A stretch of DNA of 6,216 bases from Chloroflexota bacterium (GTDB lineage: Bacteria > Chloroflexota > Limnocylindria > Limnocylindrales > CSP1-4), in NCBI GenBank assembly GCA_021812735.1, contig JAKAMV010000627.1, positions 1 to 6,216 on the forward strand, written 5' to 3'. The notes under the pieces were generated by a model. That model did not search any database. It saw nothing but the letters and a program-made list of their open reading frames with translations, and had not been told where the DNA came from. The translations under genes and the position numbers were made by a program. Of the stretch, positions 1 through 4,204 are shown piece after piece; position 1 is the first letter of the stretch, and each line of letters opens with the position of its first letter.

Positions 1-57
1 GAGGCGGACGAGTCCGTCGGGGGGGACGAAGGGAGGCCTGGGGGTGGTCTCGGTCAC
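1..57 (-). CDS. Possible divergent gene, N-terminal fragment (runs off window start)
   Basis: A minus-strand reading frame starts at GTG (57-55) and stays open to the window edge, giving 19 residues beginning MTETTPRPPFVPPDG and ending LVRL. This polar, proline-rich opening looks like a normal cytosolic N-terminus, but it is too short to assign to a family. Shine-Dalgarno support is weak (GGTAGG, 71-66, 8 nt from the start). A TANNNT-type hexamer, TAGGCT, lies on the minus strand at 69-64, six bases before the start codon, so a leaderless transcript is possible. The gene would diverge from the RidA-family gene with 68 bases between the two starts. An open frame of 19 codons can arise by chance in DNA this GC-rich, so this is a tentative call. 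The sequence left of the window would decide it. Confidence 0.4.
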   Translation of the reverse strand, partial: MTETTPRPPFVPPDGLVRL

Positions 58-63
58 CGGGCC

Positions 64-73
64 AGCCTACCGT
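64..73. promoter_or_regulatory. Possible overlapping divergent -10 elements
   Basis: On the plus strand TACCGT (68-73) could be the -10 of the RidA-family gene. On the minus strand the overlapping TAGGCT (69-64) could be the -10 of a leaderless divergent gene starting at 57. Neither has a convincing -35 box. The call rests only on the TANNNT pattern and on position between two divergent starts. Confidence 0.2.
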
Positions 74-125
74 CGCGGCGAGTACCCTGCCCGGTGTCCC
101 CGGTCTATCCGACAGGAGGTGCCTC

Positions 126-476
126 GTGTCCATCGCCCGCATCGACCCCGGCCAGCACTACGCGGCCGCGGTGGTCCACGGCGGCCTCGTCTACCTGTCA
201 GGGCACGTCGCCCACGACGCTGACGCCGGCGTCCGCGAGCAGACTGCCGAGATCCTCGCGTCCATCGACCGACACCTCGCCGAGGCCGGCACGGACAAGT
301 CGCGCCTGCTGAGCGTCCAGGTCTTCCTCGACGATATCGGGCACTTCGACGAGATGAACGCCGCCTGGGACGCCTGGGTGGACAGGTCCAATCTCCCGGC
401 GCGCGCCACGGTCGAGGCGAAGCTCGCCTCGCACGTGTACAAGGTGGAGATCGCCGCGATCGCCGCCCTGCCCTGA
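126..476 (+). CDS. RidA/YjgF/YER057c/UK114 family protein
   Basis: 116 aa, close to the usual small single-domain length of this family. Known members form trimers with active-site clefts between subunits, and the RidA subgroup hydrolyses reactive enamine/imine intermediates made by PLP enzymes. Family signs include LVYLSGHVA (residues 21-29), the middle helix QTAEILASIDRHLAEAG (39-55), and the C-terminal PARATVEAKL (91-100) followed by KVEIAAIA (106-113). Arg93 and Glu108 are spaced 15 residues apart, as are the catalytic Arg105 and Glu120 of E. coli RidA, so deaminase activity is plausible. The text resembles the broader RidA-like groups more than the archetype, and the substrate cannot be told. 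The GTG start at 126 is fixed by an exact AGGAGGT (114-120) five bases upstream. It stands alone, with no biosynthetic partner next to it. Family assignment is near certain; the exact reaction is inferred. Confidence 0.93.
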   Translation: MSIARIDPGQHYAAAVVHGGLVYLSGHVAHDADAGVREQTAEILASIDRHLAEAGTDKSRLLSVQVFLDDIGHFDEMNAAWDAWVDRSNLPARATVEAKLASHVYKVEIAAIAALP

Positions 477-558
477 CCCGCCTGCGGCCGCTCGTGCCGG
501 GGGACGCCGACGGGGATGCTCGCAGGCACCGGATCCGGGCGGAGGTGCCGTTCGCCAG

Positions 559-588
559 TTGCGGCAGGCGGCCCGTCGAGCCTAGGGT
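559..588 (+). promoter_or_regulatory. Possible promoter for the small membrane protein
   Basis: TTGCGG (559-564) and TAGGGT (583-588) are separated by 18 bases and resemble sigma-70 -35 and -10 boxes, with three matches each. Transcription would begin near 595, leaving a leader of about 80 bases before the ATG at 677. The -10 lies between the inverted repeats CGAGCC (577-582) and GGCTCG (592-597), which could be an operator or chance in this GC-rich text. The rest of the 477-676 gap shows no gene. Confidence 0.3.
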
Positions 589-676
589 GAGGGCTCGTCG
601 ACGGCCGCGACGCGGCGGGCCAGGCCAAAGGTGCCCGAACCGGCCCGATGCGCGACGACCCCGCGGGAGGCTCGGG

Positions 677-985
677 ATGGAAGGGCTGGCCTACCTCGCC
701 GTCGTGATGGCCGCGGCCGCGCTGAGCCTGGCCGTGGCGCCTGAGCTGGTCGGCCTGGCCGTCCTCGGTCTCGGCCTCCTGCTCGTCCTGGGCGGCCCCG
801 CGTGGGCGGGCGCGGGCGCCGTCCTGTTCACGGGTCTCGGGATCCTGGAGCTGCTGACCGGCGAGGCGGCGCGGGACGCCGGGCCCAGGCACCGACACGC
901 GTGGTGGACGGCGGCCAGGGGCCTGGGCGCAGCCGAGGCGGCCCTTGCGGCGGGCGCCGTCGCCGCGATCGCCCACGTGGCGTAG
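677..985 (+). CDS. Small three-helix membrane protein, function unknown
   Basis: 102 aa and not recognised as a named family. The frame is open further upstream, but ATG 677 is the better start: GGGAGG (665-670) sits six bases before it, and the upstream extension is arginine/proline-rich text without protein character. Hydrophobic stretches are roughly residues 4-21, 23-40 and 43-61. A polar loop with HRH and WW (62-80) follows, then an Ala/Gly-rich segment (81-102) that could form a fourth helix. It is probably an inner-membrane protein with no visible catalytic residues. It converges on the SH3b lipoprotein, with 61 bases between the two stops. A shared role at the envelope is possible but not shown. 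Its amino-acid composition is dominated by Ala, Gly and Leu, which will make homology searches noisy. Confidence 0.7.
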   Translation: MEGLAYLAVVMAAAALSLAVAPELVGLAVLGLGLLLVLGGPAWAGAGAVLFTGLGILELLTGEAARDAGPRHRHAWWTAARGLGAAEAALAAGAVAAIAHVA

Positions 986-1004
986 CACGCCGGCGCAGGA
1001 CGGC

Positions 1005-1025
1005 GCGGCCTGGTCTTGGGGCCGC
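1005..1025. terminator. Weak hairpin between convergent genes
   Basis: GCGGCC (1005-1010) can pair with GGCCGC (1020-1025) around a nine-base loop, between the stop codons of two convergent genes. No T-run follows on either strand, so a bidirectional terminator is only suggested by position. Confidence 0.2.
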
Positions 1026-1046
1026 TGCGCTCCGCTCCCGGCGGGT

Positions 1047-1490
1047 CTACTGGAAGAAGCCCGCCGCTGCGTAGACGTACGTGACGCCGTACGCAGACTT
1101 GGCGGTCTGCCCAGCCACCCGGTCGATCTTGAGCCAGCTGTCGCCTGCGACGCCGCACGAGCCGGCCGTGTAGGCGGTGCCGGTGACCGTTTCCACGACG
1201 TGCACGGCGGTGCCCGAGTTGATGCTGCCCAGCCGGGTGCTCGACGTGGTGGACGACTTGCGGATGCTGATCCCGTCGCAGATGGCCGTCGAGGTCGAGC
1301 CGGCGACCGGCGCCTCGCTTGCGGGGGCGAGCGAGGGCTGGAGGCTCTCCAGCGGGGCGGCGGAGGAGCCGGCTGCAGAGGGCGCCGCCGAGCCCTCGCC
1401 CGAGATCGTGGGCGACGGCGTGGCAGAGGAGCCGCCACAGGCAGCGAGCGCGAGGGCGAGGATTCCTGCAAGGATCAGCCTGCGATTCAT
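1047..1490 (-). CDS. Lipoprotein with C-terminal bacterial SH3 (SH3b) domain
   Basis: 147 aa. The N-terminus MNRRLILAGILALALAAC is a typical lipoprotein signal: two arginines, a hydrophobic core, and a lipobox LAAC with Cys18 as the lipidated residue, so the protein should be anchored on the outer face of the cytoplasmic membrane. Residues 19-68 are a Ser/Ala/Pro-rich low-complexity linker. Residues 69-147 resemble an SH3b domain: ISIRKSS (75-81), LGSINSGTAVHVVE (87-100), SWLKI (118-122) and the closing GVTYVYAAAGFF (135-146). Such domains usually bind cell-wall or other surface ligands and are not enzymes. Cys71 and Cys112 could form a disulfide. The start at 1490 is chosen over an upstream in-frame ATG (1553) because GGAGGT (1501-1496) lies five bases before it and the signal peptide begins exactly there. 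The ligand is unknown. Confidence 0.85.
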   Translation of the reverse strand: MNRRLILAGILALALAACGGSSATPSPTISGEGSAAPSAAGSSAAPLESLQPSLAPASEAPVAGSTSTAICDGISIRKSSTTSSTRLGSINSGTAVHVVETVTGTAYTAGSCGVAGDSWLKIDRVAGQTAKSAYGVTYVYAAAGFFQ

Positions 1491-1533
1491 CCACCACCTC
1501 CACGCGATCGGGTCCGCCAGCTCCGGCCCCTTC

Positions 1534-1562
1534 AGGATAGCCGTCCCGCGCACCCGCGGTCG
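1534..1562 (-). promoter_or_regulatory. Possible lipoprotein promoter
   Basis: On the minus strand TATCCT (1539-1534) is a fair -10 (four of six consensus bases). A poor -35 candidate, CGACCG, lies 17 bases upstream (1562-1557). The leader to the ATG at 1490 would be about 36 bases and would include the Shine-Dalgarno. Without a clear -35 this stays tentative. Confidence 0.3.
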
Positions 1563-1753
1563 GGCCCGATCGGCCGGATGACACCGGCTCGACGGGACGC
1601 GGGATCCCCGCGGCGACCATCCTGCTTGTCCCCCAAGGGACGGTCGGTGCCCCCGAATGTTGCGCGCTCCGGGCCGCCGGGGCGCCAGGTCCTCCGACGC
1701 GGGTGTCGGCGCGGCGGCACGCGGGTGGCCCGTGAGGGACGCGGAGGTGGGGG
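1563..1753. other. Intergenic segment between divergent transcripts
   Basis: No coding region with a credible ribosome binding site is seen on either strand. The only clear structure is a short hairpin, GTCCC-CCAA-GGGAC (1629-1642). The segment separates the minus-strand lipoprotein from the promoter of the plus-strand exporter operon and may hold regulator sites that cannot be recognised by eye. Confidence 0.5.
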
Positions 1754-1783
1754 TTGACGCCGCCGCGGCGGCGCCCGTACAGT
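1754..1783 (+). promoter_or_regulatory. Promoter of the exporter operon
   Basis: TTGACG (1754-1759, five of six consensus bases) and TACAGT (1778-1783, four of six) are separated by 18 bases. It is the best sigma-70-type promoter in the window. Transcription would start near 1790, giving a leader of about 340 bases before the ATPase gene at 2132. That is long enough to hold the upstream ORF and hairpins described separately. Confidence 0.6.
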
Positions 1784-1838
1784 ACGCGTCGGTCGAGCAG
1801 GTCGCTCGTCACGTCCTAGCCCGGAGGCGGAACGCCAG

Positions 1839-1925
1839 ATGGTGCAGAACGAAGTCCTCTATCCGCGCACGTCGGCGCCCATCTGCGCCGCCGTTCACGG
1901 GAGGAGTGTGCCCACCGCAGGGTAG
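1839..1925 (+). CDS. Candidate 28-aa leader peptide (upstream ORF)
   Basis: ATG (1839-1841) to TAG (1923-1925) encodes 28 residues beginning MVQNEVLYPRTSAP and ending VHGRSVPTAG, with a single Cys at residue 17. GGAGG (1823-1827) lies 11 bases upstream, slightly far but usable. The start codon is inside the predicted stem CAGATGG/CCATCTG, and the Shine-Dalgarno overlaps the outer stem GGCGG/CCGCC, so its translation would depend on RNA folding. The stop codon lies six bases before the GGGGC hairpin at 1931, where a terminating ribosome would cover the hairpin's left arm. There is no run of one amino acid's codons as in classical biosynthetic attenuators. I do not recognise the peptide. The ORF may be fortuitous; conservation would settle it. 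Confidence 0.4.
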   Translation: MVQNEVLYPRTSAPICAAVHGRSVPTAG

Positions 1926-1930
1926 GACGC

Positions 1931-2060
1931 GGGGCGAGAGCCCCAACCAGCGACCGCCGAGCCGTGGGCCACCAAGCCCGCGGCTCAAGTGTTTCCAGGG
2001 GCAGAGACCGCCCCGCTGATCACGAGCCGCAGGCCCCCCGGAAGACCGGGCCCGCGGCTC
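1931..2060 (+). repeat. Tandem imperfect two-hairpin units
   Basis: Unit 1 is GGGGC-GAGA-GCCCC (1931-1944, a GNRA-type tetraloop), a 14-base spacer, and GAGCCGTGGGC/GCCCGCGGCTC (1959-1969/1976-1986, 11 pairs with one G-U, loop CACCAA). Unit 2 is GGGGC/GCCCC (1998-2002/2010-2014), a 9-base spacer, and GAGCCGC/GCGGCTC (2024-2030/2054-2060) capped by CCCGG-AAGA-CCGGG (2037-2050). The right arm GCCCGCGGCTC occurs identically at 1976-1986 and 2050-2060. The arms of the two units are therefore interchangeable, and alternative folds are possible. Confidence 0.6.
1959..1994 (+). terminator. Possible attenuator hairpin
   Basis: An 11-bp stem (1959-1969 with 1976-1986) is followed by AAGTGTTT (1987-1994), the most T-rich stretch nearby but short of a true T-run. 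It lies about 170 bases into the predicted transcript and 145 bases before the ATPase start. That is consistent with conditional termination, but weak as an intrinsic terminator. Confidence 0.3.
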
Positions 2061-2095
2061 GCCCCATGTCTGGGACCCCGCGGCCCGGCTCGCGA

Positions 2096-2106
2096 ACTCA
2101 GTGAGT
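2096..2106. promoter_or_regulatory. Short palindrome upstream of the ATPase gene
   Basis: ACTCA-G-TGAGT is a perfect palindrome with a one-base centre, 12 bases before the AAGGAGAGG ribosome-binding region (2119-2127). It could be a protein or RNA binding site, or chance. No family is assigned. Confidence 0.2.
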
Positions 2107-2131
2107 CACAGCAACCGCAAGGAGAGGTCCC

Positions 2132-3022
2132 ATGACCACCACCCTCGCGCCCGAACTGAACATCGCCACCCCGGCGTTCGAGGACGCCGCGGCGACCGCG
2201 AGCGCGACCGTGGCCGTGGCCCCGGCCCTGCTCGTCGAGCACGTCACCAAGCGCTTCCGGCCCGACCGCCGGAAGGCGCCCGTCCTTGCGATCGACAACG
2301 TCTCGCTCCGTCTGGAGCGAGGCTCGATCCACGGGGTCTTGGGCGCCAACGGCTCGGGCAAGTCCACGCTGATCCGCCTGGTCTCCGGGCTGCTCACGCT
2401 GGACGAGGGCCGGGTCGAGGTCTTCGGCCTCGACCTCGAGCGCGACGAGCTTGCGGTCAAGCGGCTCATCAACCGGGTCAGCGTGGACGCGGCCTTCTTC
2501 AAGAAGCTGAGCCCCATGGAGAACCTGCTGTTCGCCGCGCGCCTGTACGGGCTGGAAGCCCGGGCGGCGCGACGGGAGGCCACGGCGATCCTGGGCCGGC
2601 TCGGCATCGCGCAGAGCCGCCTCGGCCGCCCGGTCGAGCAGATGAGCCGGGGCATGCAGCAGAAGGTCGCCATCGCGCGGGCGCTGCTGACGAGTCCCGC
2701 GCTGCTGCTGCTCGACGAGCCGACCACCGGCCTCGATCCGCGCAGCAAGCTCGAGGTCCAGGCGTTCATCGAGGAGGTGAATGCGATGCACGACGCGACG
2801 ATCGTCCTCACCACGCACGACCTCGCCGAGGCAGAGCGGCTCTGCGACCGGATCACGCTCCTCAACGGGGGCCGTGTGGTCGCCGAGGGCACCTCGCCCG
2901 AGCTCAAGCGCCTGGTCGCCGAGCAGCACGGGCAACCGGAGACGCTCGAGGCCGTGTTCATGACCTTCACCGGCCGCTCCCTCGACGACGACGTCGAGGA
3001 AGACGGCGACACCGACGACTGA
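2132..3022 (+). CDS. ABC-2-type exporter ATP-binding protein
   Basis: 296 aa. This is the cytoplasmic ATPase that should dimerise and power the permease encoded downstream. The core holds Walker A GANGSGKST (71-79), the signature MSRGMQQKV (171-179, in place of LSGGQ), Walker B LLLLDEP (191-197), the D-loop GLDPRSK (200-206) and the H-loop TTHD (227-230, His229). The segment where a Q-loop glutamine is expected reads VSVDAAFFKKLSPMENL (116-132) with no Gln. The pattern resembles the CcmA/NodI/drug-exporter group. An Ala/Thr-rich extension of about 30 residues precedes the core, and the tail (285-296) is strongly acidic. ATG 2132 is supported by GGAG (2121-2124) seven bases upstream and by the lack of another Met before the core. 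It is the first large gene of the operon. The substrate is unknown; lipid, drug or peptide are all possible. Confidence 0.93.
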   Translation: MTTTLAPELNIATPAFEDAAATASATVAVAPALLVEHVTKRFRPDRRKAPVLAIDNVSLRLERGSIHGVLGANGSGKSTLIRLVSGLLTLDEGRVEVFGLDLERDELAVKRLINRVSVDAAFFKKLSPMENLLFAARLYGLEARAARREATAILGRLGIAQSRLGRPVEQMSRGMQQKVAIARALLTSPALLLLDEPTTGLDPRSKLEVQAFIEEVNAMHDATIVLTTHDLAEAERLCDRITLLNGGRVVAEGTSPELKRLVAEQHGQPETLEAVFMTFTGRSLDDDVEEDGDTDD

Positions 3023-3042
3023 ACCACGAAAGGAGGTCCGCG

Positions 3043-3111
3043 ATGACGACGAAGCGAGACATCCATTCCCGCCGGCATCAGACCACCCCCTTCCGAAAGG
3101 ACCACCCGTGA
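3043..3111 (+). CDS. 22-aa basic micro-ORF, unknown
   Basis: ATG 3043 to TGA 3109-3111 encodes 22 residues beginning MTTKRDIHSRR and ending PFRKDHP. It is rich in Arg, Lys and His and has almost no hydrophobic residues. The Shine-Dalgarno AAAGGAGGT (3028-3036), six bases before the ATG, is among the strongest in the window, which is hard to explain unless this ORF is translated. Its stop overlaps the next start by one base (TGATG), so it could serve as a translational-coupling leader for the 68-aa gene. It could also be a functional microprotein or an exporter-associated peptide. No family is recognised and no leader-peptide cleavage motif such as GG is visible. Translation is well supported; any function is unknown. 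Confidence 0.55.
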   Translation: MTTKRDIHSRRHQTTPFRKDHP

Positions 3112-3317
3112 TGTCCACGATCGACTACCGGCGCTCCGTCATGAAGGAGCGCCAACCCCGCTACCGGGCCGAGGCCGAGCACGCCCGCGAGGCCGCGGCC
3201 GAGGCCGCGCCGCGACCCATCCGCCACCGGGTGGGCGAATCGATCATCCGATTCGGCCACAGGGTGGCCGGCGACGCGGTTGGCGACGCGCTCCTCGACT
3301 CCTCAGTCACCGCGTGA
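3111..3317 (+). CDS. 68-aa basic small protein, unknown
   Basis: 68 aa, not recognised as a named family. The start is ATG 3111, overlapping the previous stop in TGATG; GTG 3108 in the same frame would add one residue. GAAAGGA (3095-3101) gives ribosome binding for either. The N-terminal half (DYRRSVMKERQPRYRAEAEH, 5-24, then an Ala/Glu stretch to 33) is charged and probably helical. After a Pro break (34-36), the second half IRHRVGESIIRFGHRVAGDA (37-56) has hydrophobic residues spaced like an amphipathic helix that could lie on a membrane or on a partner. There is no signal peptide, no transmembrane helix and no Cys. It sits between the ATPase and permease genes of one exporter, suggesting an accessory or regulatory subunit, or possibly the cargo; this is inference from position. 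The stop codon lies in the stem of a downstream hairpin. Confidence 0.65.
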   Translation: MSTIDYRRSVMKERQPRYRAEAEHAREAAAEAAPRPIRHRVGESIIRFGHRVAGDAVGDALLDSSVTA

Positions 3318-3339
3318 CGAGATGACCGTCCCGTCACGC
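3312..3339 (+). promoter_or_regulatory. Hairpin over the stop codon of the 68-aa gene
   Basis: GCGTGACG (3312-3319) pairs perfectly with CGTCACGC (3332-3339) around a 12-base loop. The TGA stop (3315-3317) lies in the left arm. It directly precedes the stronger hairpin at 3341, so the two would stack in the mRNA between the small gene and the permease. Confidence 0.45.
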
Positions 3340-3340
3340 C

Positions 3341-3376
3341 GGCGCACCGGGCCGGGCTGTCCCGGCCCGGTGCGCC
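3341..3376 (+). promoter_or_regulatory. Perfect 16-bp hairpin between small ORF and permease
   Basis: A 16-base arm (3341-3356, starting GGCGCACCGG) is followed by a CTGT loop (3357-3360) and its exact complement (3361-3376, ending GGTGCGCC). No T-run follows, and the permease ribosome binding site GAAAGGA (3384-3390) begins eight bases later. A complete terminator would cut the permease off from its ATPase. More likely roles are partial read-through control, a 3'-end stabiliser for the upstream segment, or masking of permease translation. A perfect stem of this length is well beyond chance. Confidence 0.75.
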
Positions 3377-3398
3377 TCCTCCCGAAAGGACGACCCCG

Positions 3399-4202
3399 TT
3401 GGCCCTCATCACGTCCGAGCTGAAGGCGTCGTACGCCTTCGTCGAACGCAACTTCTTCCTCACCCGCCGGTACTGGGGGTGGGAGCTCGCGTTCCTCGTC
3501 TACTCCGTCGCGGGCGCGCTCTCGATCAGCCTGATCGGCGCTGCGGCGGGCGACGACCGCCTGCTGCTCACGCTGATCATCGGCGCCGTCTTCTGGAATT
3601 ACCTGTCGGTGGTGTTCAGCTGGATCGCCGAGACCATCTCGGTGGAGCGGTGGGAGGGGACGCTCGAGTACACGTTCATGGCCCCCGTGCGCCGGTGGAC
3701 CCAGCTCCTGGGCTCGTGTCTGTACGCGATGGCGTACGGCCTCGTCCACACGGCGGCCATGCTGATCGTGCTCCTCGTGTTCTTCCCGCAGCTGCGCCCC
3801 GAATCGATGAACATGATCACCGCGGCGGCCTTCGTGCTGCTCGGCTCCTTCAGCTTCGTCGGCATCGGGATGATGGCGGCGATCCTGCCCCTGCTGTACG
3901 TGGAGCGGGGCGCCCAGATGACCTTCGTGATCCAGTCCTGCCTGCTGCTCGTGTCCGGGGTCTACTACCCGGTCAGCGTGCTGCCGGGCTGGATGCAGGC
4001 GGTCTCGCACCTCTCGCCCGCGACGTACGTCCTGGCCGGCGTGCGGGCGGGCCTGCTCGACGGGACGTCGATCACCTCCCTCTGGGGGGACATCCTGCCG
4101 CTGGTGGCGATGGGGATCGTCCTGATCCCGATCGGCCTGTGGGCGTTCGGCCGCGCAGAGCGGTACGCGAAGCGCACCGGCAAGCTCAAGCGGGTGGGCT
4201 GA
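3399..4202 (+). CDS. ABC-2-type exporter permease
   Basis: 267 aa, typical for this family. It is the membrane subunit that, with the ATPase at 2132-3022, should form an exporter across the cytoplasmic membrane. Six hydrophobic segments are seen at about residues 29-50, 55-76, 104-128, 139-163, 173-191 and 231-250. Family landmarks are the amphipathic N-terminus YAFVERNFFLTRRYWGWE (12-29), the conserved loop SVERWEGTLEYTFMAPV (81-97) after helix 2, and SGVYYPVSVLPGWMQ (186-200) followed by LSPATYVLAGVR (205-216). The start is TTG 3399, supported by GAAAGGA (3384-3390) eight bases upstream. No nearby ATG would keep the N-terminal amphipathic region. A single permease gene implies a homodimer. 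The C-terminus is basic (RYAKRTGKLKR). It ends two bases before rsgA. The substrate is not deducible. Confidence 0.92.
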   Translation: MALITSELKASYAFVERNFFLTRRYWGWELAFLVYSVAGALSISLIGAAAGDDRLLLTLIIGAVFWNYLSVVFSWIAETISVERWEGTLEYTFMAPVRRWTQLLGSCLYAMAYGLVHTAAMLIVLLVFFPQLRPESMNMITAAAFVLLGSFSFVGIGMMAAILPLLYVERGAQMTFVIQSCLLLVSGVYYPVSVLPGWMQAVSHLSPATYVLAGVRAGLLDGTSITSLWGDILPLVAMGIVLIPIGLWAFGRAERYAKRTGKLKRVG

Positions 4203-4204
4203 CC

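Larger units (their letters stand above)
1790..2131 (+). promoter_or_regulatory. Long structured 5' leader, candidate attenuator or riboswitch
   Basis: The leader contains several base-paired elements in order. GGCGG (1826-1830) pairs with CCGCC (1888-1892), enclosing CAGATGG (1836-1842) paired with CCATCTG (1879-1885). Next come hairpins at 1931-1944 and 1959-1986, then related hairpins at 1998-2014 and 2024-2060. The 5' stem overlaps the Shine-Dalgarno and start codon of a 28-codon ORF that ends six bases before the first downstream hairpin. I compared it by eye with several riboswitch families, including ykkC/guanidine-I, cobalamin, TPP and SAM-IV, and with RNase P and the group II intron domain V, without a convincing match. 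A regulatory role is inferred from structure and position. The hairpin pairings are seen directly, but high GC makes some pairing expected. Confidence 0.5.

Noticed and set aside
494..676. Upstream extension of the small membrane protein
   Set aside because: It lacks a ribosome binding site and reads as Arg/Pro-rich noise. ATG 677 has a strong GGGAGG six bases before it.
191..1471. Long minus-strand open frame across the RidA-family and membrane-protein genes
   Set aside because: It is Arg/Pro/Ala-rich shadow coding typical of high-GC DNA. It overlaps well-supported genes with proper ribosome binding sites and has no domain character.
1911..1950. GCAGGGTAGG...GCGAGAG loosely recalls the ykkC/guanidine-I riboswitch core
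   Set aside because: The downstream conserved ACGG and GGGA/AAAAGCCC elements are missing, so the resemblance is only to short common motifs.
1657..2019. Plus-strand open frame in the leader region (120 codons)
   Set aside because: It has no ribosome binding site and Arg/Pro-rich composition, and it runs through the promoter and the hairpins.
1959..2060. Hairpins starting GAGCCG resemble domain V of a group II intron
   Set aside because: The usual 34-nt length, the two-base bulge and a reverse-transcriptase ORF are absent, and no intron boundary sequence fits.
1790..2060. RNase P RNA, tmRNA, 6S RNA or signal-recognition-particle RNA in the leader
   Set aside because: None of their invariant blocks is present, for example GAGGAAAGTCC and ACAGAAA for RNase P or GGAAGGAAGCAG for SRP RNA.
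2101..3111. Alternative plus-strand frame overlapping the ATPase gene
   Set aside because: The translation is Arg/Gly/Pro-rich with no motifs, while the overlapping frame carries a complete set of ABC ATPase motifs.
1985..3118. Long antisense open frame opposite the ATPase gene
   Set aside because: High-GC third positions create antisense frames. No credible protein features are seen.
3479..4204. In-frame upstream extension of rsgA through the permease gene
   Set aside because: The translated extension is low-complexity Arg/Pro/Gly text in the wrong frame of the permease. The RsgA N-terminal domain begins properly after ATG 4205.
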